64,000 bases of DNA from NCBI RefSeq assembly GCF_019059575.1, contig NW_024881521.1, positions 979,297 through 1,043,296 of the forward strand, written 5' to 3'. Source of the stretch: Amphibalanus amphitrite (Eukaryota > Arthropoda > Thecostraca > Balanomorpha > Balanidae). The notes beneath the pieces were generated by a model. That model made no database searches, was not told the origin of the DNA, and saw nothing but the letters and a program-made list of their open reading frames with translations. Positions within the stretch are counted from its first letter, which is position 1, and every line of letters begins with the position of its first letter. Below are positions 50,810-62,265 of this stretch, piece by piece. A program made the translations under genes and the position numbers.

Positions 50810-53800
50810 CTTTGTGACGTCATTTCTAGGGGAAAACGGGTCATAAAGGTTTCCCTCTACCGGGGCCTTTTTTCCCCCTACCGAATCTGTGCTGTGCTGA
50901 ATCTGTGCTGAATCTGTGCCAACTTCCGTTACATGGAGCGAACCCCCCTGGAAAAATGGCAACAGCCCGTGAGCAGCATCAGCGCTCACGCACATGTTCA
51001 AGGAAAACGACATGTAATGGACTGCTAACGACGGCCCTCTGCACCAATCAACGCTCGGCATCTCGAGCGCTGATTGGCTGGTAGCAAACGCGTCATATGT
51101 GGGTCTCATTTTTTGCGATCAGTGAACGCGTTATTTAATACACAGTGGCCTATGGAGAATGGCACGAGGAACTGAAGGTCAGTGTTTTATTGCTTCGTAT
51201 TTGCGAATGGGGGTATTTGAGTGGCATTTGACACCATTTTCGAAATCTACAGTGAATTTCTGATCGACTCATGTATATATTTTTATGAATTTGACAGTAT
51301 TAGTGCTACATAGTCGGTGTTTTATGTTGGTGTTGTTTCTCTCGACCTTTGTCTTGGACTCTTATCCTATCTTTTCTCGAAAATGCTTGCCATAAACAGG
51401 TCTTAACTGTATCTGTATAAAGGGAATATGTGTTGAATATGAGGAGAAGGTAGTAATGACCATTCTGCCTATCAAACTGCCAGAAGGTGTGCTTGTAAGG
51501 TGATTGAAACTGCAGTACGGGTTGCAGATGTGGGTTTGACATTAGCATTGTTGTTGTAACCCCACTTGCTCTAATAAAATGGCAACATGGGGTTATGTAC
51601 CCACTATTGCACAGCCTGGTATCAAGCTGGTTGATATGTGGAGGATAATGAAAGCATAAAAACTTTTCTTTAGTGAATAGGAGGAGCGTTGCGTCTTGTG
51701 ACTTATGTCAAGTCATTTTAAATGAAATGATTGTGATTGTAACTTTTACTTCAATTACTATTGCTAGTTTTGACCTTTTTAATCATCAAGTTTAATGTGT
51801 ACCAATTTCATATGCCTGTGTAATGTCTGTGCGGCTTTGTGCAGTGAGCGTGTCTTGAAACAAACCAATTTATTTTGTACCTTTTTTTTACCTCAACAAA
51901 TGTATGTCAAAGGACAAAAATGTCATGTCTATTATCATTGACACTACTACAGCTAACTTTGCCTATATTCCTATCTTTCAGAGGCATTCATCTGCTTTCC
52001 AGTGCAGTAACTAGGAGGCTGCAACTGAAACTCGCACAAAGGCAACCAAGTGTCACTTCATCAGCCTACAGTAACAGCCCATCTGTAATCAAGATATGGG
52101 TGAAGTGGCATAGAAGAACAACCAGTAAACATGAAAAGATGTATTTTGTTTTGAACTATTTCTTAGCATAACAGAACAGCACAGTGCACACTTGACACTT
52201 ACTGCTTTTTATGTTTGCCCTGTGTGCAGTTTTTAATTATTTTAACTATGAAATGCTTTTGCTAACTACTCTCTTTACATAAGCTTCCTTTGTCATGCCT
52301 GTGTAATTTTGAGTTTACATGCATGATGTTTACAGTTTACATGCATTGTTTACATGCATGTTAGCATGTATTTCCCTTGGCTTCATAAAACTACTTCCAA
52401 GCATTTGTTATGGACATTGGTGCTACCTATATATGATGCTTCAGATGTGTCCAGTAGTTGATGAAGGGAGAAGAGTAGTAGGACAGCTGATAGGCTGATA
52501 GCTATTACCAAAAATATGTGCTTGTCTGCACTTCGGGCTGTTCCATCATATGCAACCTCTATTTACTTCCTTGCGTTAGAAACACCCCATCTTTTGTTTC
52601 TTTCCTGTGCGCCCATTGTTTCCGTGGTGCTATAAACGTCAAGTTTGAAGTTGGTATCCAAGTGAGCAAAATTTGCATTATTTCAGGCCGTCTTGAATCA
52701 TTCGTCTTGAATTATATCCCTAACTGACATCCTGTTATTTGTCCTGCAATGTCTGTGCCTGTGTCCGCCCTTACCTCCGGCTCCAGCCTCCAACCAGGCC
52801 TGCTGAGCGCTGTCGCCGGCGCGGTGTGTCGCAACGTGCTGTTTCTCCACTCCACCCGACAGCTGCTAGGAATCGTCCTGTGCCATGCGCCATGCGACAC
52901 AGCAATTGTAAGCTGCAGGTCACATTCAGACTGATTGGCTCCGCGTATGTGCATCCGGCCGGGTGCTAGTCGATATCAGGGACGTGGGTCGGAGTCCGGA
53001 CTGTTGTGGCGGCGTGCACTGTGCTGGTTGAAATTGTTGTATTTCTGTTAGTGAAAAGCATTAATACATAACCGTGGCCGCAGCCCAATGTTATTGTGGA
53101 TTTCAGAGGGAGTGGCCAGTCAGGAGGGCCCCATGTGGGTATAGATCCAGTGTCCAGTGGGATTGGCTAAGATTTCCGGCGATTGATAAACGCTTCTATG
53201 ATAGTAAACCTATTGAGTTATGAGGGGAGGTCACGTGAGGAACCTGACCTTACTAAACTCTTGTGAAAACACGACACATACGAACGGTAAGAAACTGACA
53301 GCTCTTCTTTCTGCCAAGTGTCATCTTTCTGTGAAGGATTTCTTGGCACTGAGTGTCTAGAAATTGCGTTGCTTTTGGACTGTGTAGACGCTCACGAGCG
53401 ACAACATAGGTCAACAACCTGACGTACCTTAAATATGCGACTTGTACCAGAAGATCCAGCTTGATCAAAAGATTGTACATGTCAAATTTGAGCTCTTTAG
53501 CTCAAAATAATTTTGAGTTATCGTAAAAACCGTCAGTGTGGCACCGTATCGCCTCCCCGCGCGGTCGGAAGGTAAAAGTTCGCCGGCTCTAACTAAACAA
53601 ATAGTCGTCGTATCGCAAATTCATTGACGGCGTTCGAAGCGTCGTTCAATTTACTTTCGAAACATATCCTAACATTAACATTTATCTGCCTAGCGCAGTC
53701 TCCAACAAGCAAAAGTTCCGTGCATTCATCCTCATACAGTGTTAGCGGCCGCCGGCCGCCGGCCGCTGACCCACATTCGCGTCATCAGGGAATGCCGCAA

Positions 53801-53866
53801 CTAATTTATTGTTTCCAACTTTTTTCCCGGAGCGTTCTACCTGGTTTATATAGCCTTGGGTACAGG

Positions 53867-56600
53867 TAGGTAAAAATTTGACTGCTGTAATCGCCAGCAC
53901 TGGCATTCAGTTGCAGCCTAACCAGATTAGGCAGAGTGTCACTGAATTATTCTTAGGTGTTGTTTGTGATAATTTAAAGGCAACAACCAAACATTCATCC
54001 CAAAATAATTACATGACTAATTACTAAAACACCCTACCTATACGCCCTTGCAGCAGATAGTGTGCATAGTGTGTGTGAGCGCTGCCTTGGTTGGTAGCGC
54101 TCCGGCTCCGGTTGTTTACATCTCGTGGGACAGATGTGGCGCATTGCTGCCATATTTTATTCGTGGCAGAGTTTTTCGGAAGCTAAAAAACTTTTCGTCT
54201 AATGAAAGCGTTTATTTGCTGTATTATTCTTATGTACAGTGAAATAGTTGTCAGAAAGAATAAATGAATCTGATTTTGCTTTCAAAAATCCTTATCAAGT
54301 GTGTTTCACTCCAGAATTAAGATACATTTGCAAAGTAGGGCAGAGAAAAGATTGCATCTGGAGAGAAAAGCTCCCATTCCTTCAACTATCACAAAAACTT
54401 GCCGCCACCAAATTGTAAGTCTGCCAGACCTACGTTTTAGAGGACATCAACAAGCGCATTCTTCATGAACAGCATTATTCTCACAATTTCTTATAATAAC
54501 TTTCTATTTTAAATCATAATATTTTACCATTTTTCACTTGTAGCTGAGTTTCAGCTAAAAACAAGGTGTTACTTCTAGCTGTAAACGAACCACGGATGGT
54601 CGAAGTCAGAGCCCAGAGGCAGAGTCCGTACTCCGCGTTCGTTCTCTAGTTAGCAGATTAGTGGACATCCGAGTCCGAATGCTGATTCCGATTCTAGCCG
54701 AAATGCAAAATGTAACAATTTATTCCATTATCTCTTCCCCACCCATGTGGCGGATCCGGGGGACGGGGCATTTGGAGAAAATGACATGACCCCCCCCCCC
54801 CCCCTGTTGCCCCAAAATAGACGCAATTTCACTTTTTTCCGAAAATAAAAGAAAACTAAATATCTTTATTCTTTTATCAGGAAAAATTGGTTTAACTGCA
54901 CAACAGTGCGTAAGGCGTAAGAAATCGAAATCCGATTATTTATGTAATGTCAGCGCTGCCTAGGACCCAGGGGCAGCCGTCATGGGACGGGGCCGGCCGC
55001 TACCCCGGGCCGGCTATGTCACATGCTTTCGCCTCGGACCGCTTAAAACGTAGCGCTCGCCGTCTATCGGCCATCGGGTCCCTCCGTTCCGTCCCTTCCA
55101 AGTTCCATCCTCAGGATACTGAAATCCTTCTCCTCCACGCCGCAACCCCCACTCCGGGCTGGGCAGGCACCTTTATCTCATGCAGGCTGCTCCCTGAAGC
55201 GGCACTGCTGCTCCCGTGAGGGAGCGCACCCCGTAGCCGGGTGCAGAGAGCGCTTGGAGGGCTGGTCGGCCTGTCCATTCGGACGGGCTCAGCTCCGGCG
55301 ACTCTTTAGGGTGTCTGCCCAGACCAACCAATGTCTCCCCCTAATTCCTATCATCCTTCCGGCTCTGATATGGTCTTGTCAGACCGAAAGGGCCTAACCC
55401 AACAAAACAAAAGAAACAAGTCTTTCGGGGCTCTTCGAGGCTGGCAGCGTCCGAGGTAGGTGACTGCTCCTGTTATTTGGCTGGGGGGTTGCATCCCCCC
55501 ACAGTGGGTATTCTTGTCCAAATTTTAGTTGCGCGTCTATTCTTTAACTGTCGCAACTCGCAGTCTGTTTTTATGTTTTGGCCCTATGTTATTCGGAATA
55601 ATAGCGTTTTCTAAATCTTGCACTACTGCGGAGAGCCGGGAATATAATATGGCGATATTTGACGGAAACGCTAAATCTCGCGTGGTTCACCGTTTATAAC
55701 CGGAATTAGTTGATAAAGAGCCTGAGAACTGACACAGCCCGATGGGACCGCAACCCACCACATGGTTCAAAGTGCGCAGCATCCCACTGGAACCAGAACC
55801 GATCGATTGTAGTGCACTGCACTGGGTGGCAGACGGTGCGGCACACACTGTTATTATAGTTGTAGGCGTGTCCTAGACATGAGCCTCGTTTAGCAACGAC
55901 ATAGTATGATAGGAACCAACCTTTCGTGTTATCCCATTTAGACACTTTTTGGGGGTATGCCCGTCCCGCACCGTCCAAGACTGCCTTTATGGATCCGTCA
56001 GTGCTTCTACCGAAGCACAAAATAAAAATATGTGATTCCAGTGGCTAGAGTCCTGGTTTGTTCATGTCGTCATGAGAGGTGTTACGAATAACTGCATAAA
56101 ACAGGATTTTATAAGCGGTTAGCTTACATGCTAGGTGCATTCTTACTCCACTCACTGACCACAAACTGTCGCGCGCGACTTCTCCCACCAACTATTCGAC
56201 CGCGAGCCAGCCCCGTCCGAGACGCGCGAGGAGAGGCCTGCAGTGAATAATATATACTGCAGTGCATATCCCCACTTAAAAATTCCGTCACGGAGGACGT
56301 CTTGTTTATGGAGTAGGTACTGCGGTACCTTGGAGCGTATAGCTACCAACGATAGTTTACTACTACTGAAACACTGAGATTAGACGTTTAACTTTAATTT
56401 GTAAATAAGTCTATCAGCGAAACGAATACGCTTAAATGCCGAGAAAACACGCCAGGGTCAATAAAGCCCAACATTTTGAGCATTACCATATACTCGTAAG
56501 TATCAGAGCGGCTTGACAAGTCAACGTAATTGGCAGTCTGATCCTGAACGAAGTAAAACTAAACACATACCCCTGAGCCAGTCCACTGTACGAGTGTCAT
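53867..56600. other. Gene-free stretch upstream of MON2 and TRPA
   Basis: No coding exon is supported. The MON2 promoter may lie here if the foldback element sits in a 5' UTR intron: a GC-richer patch at 54,050-54,170 ends, on the minus strand, in a possible AG|GTAGGG donor. A patch at 54,940-55,420 with an A/C-rich tail (CCAACAAAACAAAAG) resembles the end of a retroposon, but I cannot name it. There is a C-run at about 54,790. Minus-strand open frames at 55,706-56,349 are unrecognised. Confidence 0.4.
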
Positions 56601-56639
56601 ATCACCTACAGACGACCGGCATCACACATCCAGCCGAGC

Positions 56640-56770
56640 CGTTCCGATGGAGACGGGCCAATGGAGTCGGTCGTCCGATAGAGCTGGCCGTTCCTATGGG
56701 CGATGGAGACGGCCGCTCCGATGGAGCCGGCCGTTCCGATGGAGCCGGCCGTTCCGATGAGGCGCCGGGC
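56640..56770 (+). repeat. GC-rich 18-bp tandem repeat
   Basis: Degenerate copies of CCGGCCGTTCCGATGGAG, with near-exact copies at 56,715-56,760 and looser ones before. An ATG-initiated frame starting at 56,703 runs across it to a CCAG|GTGAGT donor at 56,901, so it may lie in an upstream exon of the TRPA gene. That frame does not join in phase with the exon at 59,604. If it is an exon, it is noncoding or spliced elsewhere. Confidence 0.45.
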
Positions 56771-57886
56771 GGCGTGTGCGCCGTCAGTTAGCGCACCGCT
56801 CACGGTCGGCTCTCCCGCCGAGGTGCGGACGCTTATGATCAGACAGTGTGTCGGCAGCCCGCCGGAAGGACGCTCGGACTCCACTCGCCGACTGGGACCA
56901 GGTGAGTTAGTCGGGGTCGCTGAGGTGACGTTATGGTGGCGAAAGTGATGATATTAGACGTAATTAATTAAGTGGGACTGTAAATTTCCCTTCTAGTTGG
57001 TTTTAATGTGTTTGGGGATTTTGATCTAGGTAATAGGATTAAATTTGCGATATACTTTTAAGACATTTAATTCATAATCAATGCATCTCAGATACCAAGC
57101 TGACCTGCGCCAGGGCAATGCAGTGCAGCTCGTGACAAATCAAGGCGAGGGGGAGCGTGGATGCCCCTTTCTCACTCATCTTCGGCCAAGCAGTGAAACG
57201 CTCCACATATAGGCGGCATTGAAATAGGCGTAAAATCATGAAAATATTTAAATTTGTTTTAGGTCAGGTCAAAAGTGAGATCAAGAGACCTCATCAAAGG
57301 CCAACAACTCAAAGATTGAATGTTTAGAACATACCTAAGAGAGGTTCATGAAATAATGCCGGGGTATAGGCAGTTGTGTAGCTGGGCAATGCGGCAGGCG
57401 AGAAACCGTCTCCCCGCCTTTGTCCTCACGCCGGGAAGAGTCAGATCAGTGTCCCAGTGGGCTGGGCGGGAACGCAGGAAAGAGCTGGGTGGGTTTCCAT
57501 AGGAAACAGTCTTCAGTACTCTGCAGCGAGTTTTGTGGCAGAAGTTGACTTCGTGCAACTGACGGGCGGCAGGCCAGCCGTGAGTTCTTCCCGCACATCC
57601 GATATGTCGTCGAATTTTCGTTGGCCGAATATAGCACTGCAGCGCAAAGTTTATAGCTGTTCGCCGACGTTGTATATTTTTGTCCGACTCGTTTCCGACG
57701 CCTGCTATATGTAGACAGTAGCAAACGTGCGAGAGGACCAAGGCGCTAGGTTGGCAGGAGTTCACTAGGGATGTGGTGACGCACGCGGGACAGGTCGGCG
57801 AGGATACCGTTGCATTTTTAGACGAGAGCCGATGCGTAAGGGTCTCAGGTGAGGTGTTTGTCGAAAATGACGCCGAAGGCTCACTG

Positions 57887-58440
57887 TTAAACCGTCACGG
57901 ATCGTGTCCTCATGGGTCCGAATCGAGATGAGACCCAAGCCACCGAAGTTAAGACGAGAGCCGAATACGATGAAGAAGCTGGTTTGTTAACAAACATCAA
58001 ATGAATCCGGAAATTGTCCCATGTGACAGTGTGGAGAAGGAAATTATGGCCTCCCACTTCCCGATGGAGGCCCCAATTCCCTATCTTGTCTAGACTCTCT
58101 TTTTCTATGGCATTTGCCGCGACATGACCAAGAAAGTCTGTCTTGGTTTGTGAATCAATTTTGATACGAGACAAGACATCTGCTTTGACATTTAACTTTG
58201 CTGGGACATAAGTGACATCAAAATCGTACTCTGTTAATTTCAGAACCACCTGGTTAGACGACCACCAGGGTTGGTCGACTTGAAAATACCTTTCAATGGT
58301 AAATGATCGGTCATGATATGAGTAAAATGACCTAAGAGATAGCAACAGCGAGGTCGAGGCGAGGAGGGGAGTCCTTTTCCCCAGAAAGTAAAATTTTGGT
58401 ATCATCACGTATTGTAGCACGTGCGCCCCAGGTGCGAAAA
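57887..58440 (-). mobile_element. Ty3/Gypsy-type LTR retrotransposon fossil fragment
   Basis: The minus strand encodes a stretch resembling the RNase H end of a Ty3/Gypsy polymerase: QVVLKLTEYDFDVTYVPAKL and then VKADVLSRI at about 58,160-58,260. No LTRs or other genes of the element are visible nearby. It is a broken, partial copy, too short to date. Confidence 0.7.
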
Positions 58441-58599
58441 ATGGGAGGTCAATGGCAGAAATCTGGAACAGGAGCAGGCCCACGAGGATCCTCGGAACAC
58501 GCCGATAGGATTGGGTAAGGATCGGAGAGGACTCGGTTTGCTCGCGCGACAGCTGTTCAGACTGTATATGTGTCGTCACCGAGGTAAGAGGAGAACCAG

Positions 58600-58960
58600 G
58601 CCGGATCGTTAGAATATGTTTGAAGTTTGTACACTTGTGGAACGTTGAATGGTCGATGACATCAAAGCATTTGGAAAGATCAAGGAGACAGAGAAAGATG
58701 GGTGCCTGACGGTCGGTGGCAGAGACGATGTGATCGGATACGGTGGCGAGAGCGGTTTCTGTGGAGAGACGAGAGCGAAAACCGTGCTGAAATGAGGAAA
58801 ATTGATGGTTGCCAGGCACGCAGATGTCAAGCTGCTGCTATGCCACTGTAAACTGTTCCAACAAGTTTGGCGAAGGCAGGTACTTCAATAGAGAAAGGGC
58901 AATAATTTAAACGATCGGTAAGATTACCTAGGATGGAATGGACGATGAAGTGCTTCCAAA
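58600..58960 (-). mobile_element. LINE reverse transcriptase fragment
   Basis: The minus strand encodes a piece of a non-LTR reverse transcriptase: QHGFRSRLSTETALATVSDH followed by FLCLLDLSKCFDVIDH, the usual block preceding the catalytic motif in CR1/L2/jockey-like LINEs. Weaker similarity continues upstream to about 58,960. It is 5'- and 3'-truncated and abuts the Gypsy fragment in the same orientation. Dead. Confidence 0.75.
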
Positions 58961-59637
58961 AACGCAGGAAATAAACAGGTTGTTTATTTGTTTATTATCA
59001 CCAAGACACCCACAGGCACAAAGAGCCCACTTACGGATGCAGTCACATAGCTAAAAAGGTTGTGAGACAGGTGTAGACGAAGTAGAGAAAGATAAGGCCT
59101 ATGACATCAAAATTGGGGCTAGAGCATCGCACAGATAAACATTCGATGGATCTTTTAATGTCATTTTGCTGGTGTGTTCTCAAACTTAGGCTATGGCCAA
59201 CGGCCTCCAGAGGGCAAAGATTGTAAAAAAATAACTTTGATATAACATTCATTTTACCGGTGTCGTGATTCTGGTGTTCAGACGCGTCGAGCGAACGCTG
59301 CCTAGACATTAAGAAGTCAACAACAAATTTTAACCCGAGGTAAAGGTCATGATTTGAATAATGTCATTAAAGAATGCGAGTGATTTCCTCCCGTTTAAAC
59401 TATTTTGGAGAGGTCCAATAAATTTACCTGGCCATAGGCCTATTGATATAAAAAAACTTAGAAGTAGGTAGGTGTACAACTAGTCTAGCTATATTGTTGG
59501 TAATGCTTTTTTTCTTCTATAAACCATGAAGGTTCTATAAACTAGATTAGAACAGCGCATTTATCAAAGCACCCCTAACCAGTGTCGTCCCCCTGGTCCC
59601 CAGTTTACCGTCCCACGGAGGCCGGGCCGCGGCAGCC

Positions 59638-62228
59638 ATGCCCTGGGGCCGTCTGGCGGGTCACGTGAGGAGGGTAGCCCGCGGCGGTCGGGAGGCAGAC
59701 GAGCCGCCGCATCTGGGGAGCGTCCAAAGGACAACTGCCAATGGCATGTGGGCACAGCCCATACAGCTTCCCGTGAGTAAACGCCGCGTGAGTGGGCATA
59801 CAGAAACCGGAGACGGCGAACGGTCCTGCGGGCCATGTATCAACAATTGCTGATGTGAAAATGTGGAACGACGATTAAATTACCGTATTTGTGAATACTT
59901 TTATGCATTGTAGCAGCTATTTGACGCATCAATGAACATAAATCATGACAAAAATGTAAAGAAAAATGTCTCCCTTAAAACTATTAATGAAAAGGTTTGA
60001 TTCTTATTGGTCGCTGCATCTTCCTTCTGCATATCGTAAAAAAATGGCGTCCACGGTCCAAAAGTCAAGCTATAGCTTGACTTTTGGACGTGATCGTTCA
60101 TTAACGTTCATGATTGTAGGTGTGTCCTCGCAATGGAACACGACTTGAGTGTCTGTTTCGCTGCTGTAACACCTGCCCGGACCAGCAGCTGGAGTCGGGT
60201 CCGGGGCCGGTCCCGGTGCCTATGCTCAGCCCTTCGGTGGCCACCGTGGTCAGGAAATGGCGCACCCGGGTCCGCCTGAGCGCCCCCAAGAGCGCCGCCG
60301 TCCAGCCGGTCGCGCCGCCGCCGCCCGACGGCACCGAACAGCTCTGCCTGGTGGCCAAGAGTCCGTACCGAATCCTTAGGGTGAGTATATCGAATGGGAC
60401 TGCAGGGGTGGAGTTCCGAACAGGCATAAGGAAAAACTCGGATTTTCGCTGCGTAATTTTCCCATCGTTGTTCCGGGCTTTGCGGGGCCTTCAATGCCTC
60501 ACAAGTCACAATTTACTGTGGGTTCTTCACAAAATTAAAAAAAAATCAGAGAAAGCTTCTCTGACAAGCGAGACGAGCAGCGAAAGTCCGCACATTTCAT
60601 CAATCGGCCAAGCGGAGAGTCGCCTGCCTGGAGGGGTATACTGTCCCGCCGTACTTAGTTGTTATGCGGCACAGTATGCGCCATCGGCTCGGCCCGCCGT
60701 GCTGGCCTGTGTAATCCACGCCAGTCATTACAGGACGGTTGACGTCTCGTCCATCTTACAGTAGTTTCGGGGAATTTTTGGAGAATAACTGCCATATCCC
60801 TTTATTTCGGTAAAACGTTATAAGGCACGACCGATTAAAAGCATTGCAATAACTTAAGTACGACACAATTGCCATATACGTGTATCAAGTCATCATATAA
60901 TTGTACTCATAAACGTAAAGTACGTATTATTCAGTAACATGATCGACGAGTTCCATTGTATAACACATTTATGATGACTAGACAACAAATAAATAACACA
61001 TTTAGATCGTTGGAGTATCTATGATTCGCTCATAATAAGACAACTATAAAATCAATACATTAATACTTTATTTAGGGAAATAATGCCATTCAATGAAAGG
61101 TGGTCTGGTTACGCTGAAAGGTACTGCCACATGACTTATTCCAAACTGGGTGTTTGGATGCAACCATGCGCGCACAGCAGTAGCACAGCCGACTGAGTGT
61201 ACTTGACCAGCGCTGCATTATTGTCTGCAGTGCGCCGCGGCGGGCAATCTGAAGCGGTTCCAGGAGCTCCATTCGGAGGACCCCAGCTGCCTGGTGTTCA
61301 GGGACGCGCAGCGGGGTCGCACCTGCGCCCACTACGCCGCAGCCGCCGACAAAGTCGAGATCATCAAATACATTGTGCTGGCTGGAGGAGGTAACATTAA
61401 ACTGTCTTATTATGTTTTACTTTCATCAATTTTTACCGGTCAATTTTATGATTGATCGTAATCGATATGACGTAATTACATATAGCTTTGTTCGCAAATT
61501 TATATTTTTGCGATTGTCTTTCGTTTCAGACATCAACATCACTGACAACGATGGCCAGACCCCTCTGCACGCTGCCGTTGAGAGCTCCAGTCTGGAAGCA
61601 ATCAAATGTCTACTGGAATGGTATGATTGAAATTTCGAGCCTTTTATTGTCAACGAAATGTGCTGGAACATAACGAATGTATAACTACCTACTGCCTAGT
61701 GCTTTCCATGATACATACAAATATGATTCATAGCGAATGGCTCCGCATGCATTGCCTGCATCGAAACCAAGTAAACCAAGCATGTTTACTCCGGATGCAG
61801 CCAAAGTAAGCCAGGGGTTTTATCTGGTGTTACCCTAGGCTTAGTTGAGCTGGGGCCTTGACATTCAACATGCGCTACAGCGCGCTACGTGTAGCGGTGG
61901 CCGGTGTATATTGGGTTTTCATGGAAACATCCACAAACTCGGGCGCTCGCAATACTGAAGGGTCACGGCGAGTTCGTCGCAAGCGCCGCACCAATACTGT
62001 AGCGCAGCGTAGCGCACTATAGCGGCGTGCCAAGAAATACTGCCCTGATCTCGTGCTTCATTTCACGCATCGTGACACCAAATAACGAAAGTCCATCAGT
62101 TATATTTGACTCTGCATAACCTTGACGCTTTTCGGTGCAATATATCATCGTTTTAGGGTACCATAAATCTTAGTCGTAAGCGCATTGTCGGAAGTCGGAC
62201 CTATCCTCTTAGACGAATGGTTATGTTA

Positions 62229-62265
<37 letters not shown>

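Larger units (their letters stand above)
40195..53859. mobile_element. 13.7-kb foldback-type element with 7-bp target duplication
   Basis: Two arms of about 3.0 kb (40,195-43,189 and 50,810-53,859) are inverted copies, nearly identical with scattered substitutions and indels. They enclose satellite arrays that are themselves inverted at 47,855. The element starts CCAAGGCTATATAAACCAGG and ends with its reverse complement. GTACAGG occurs immediately outside both ends (40,188-40,194 and 53,860-53,866). Long inverted ends with internal tandem arrays recall Drosophila Foldback elements, though those have 9-bp duplications. I found no transposase or capsid-like gene in the arms, so it looks non-autonomous. 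The left end is 98 bp before the MON2 ATG. A TTTTCAG acceptor just before that ATG (around 40,130, minus strand) would put the insertion in a 5' UTR intron. Confidence 0.8.
56902..59603. other. Intergenic or 5' intronic region of the TRPA gene
   Basis: Apart from the LTR and LINE fragments listed separately, I see no exon here. If 56,640-56,901 is a 5' exon of the channel gene, this is its first intron; otherwise it is upstream flank. Confidence 0.4.

Noticed and set aside
40195-53859. Reading the large inverted element as a Polinton-like or LTR element
   Set aside because: There are no capsid, polymerase or integrase-like frames, and the 7-bp duplication does not fit the 6-bp duplication of Polintons or the LTR structure of retroelements.
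55706-56349. Minus-strand open frames that look protein-like
   Set aside because: No recognisable family, no splice partners, and no matching signal in neighbouring frames.
56513-56948. Coding first exon of the TRPA gene across the 18-bp repeat
   Set aside because: The frame that reaches the donor at 56,901 does not join in phase with the exon at 59,604, and the other frames contain stops. Kept only as a possible noncoding exon.
61860-62020. GTAGCGC-rich inverted patches as a MITE in the TRPA1-like intron
   Set aside because: The inverted matches are short and interrupted, and no ends or target duplication can be defined.
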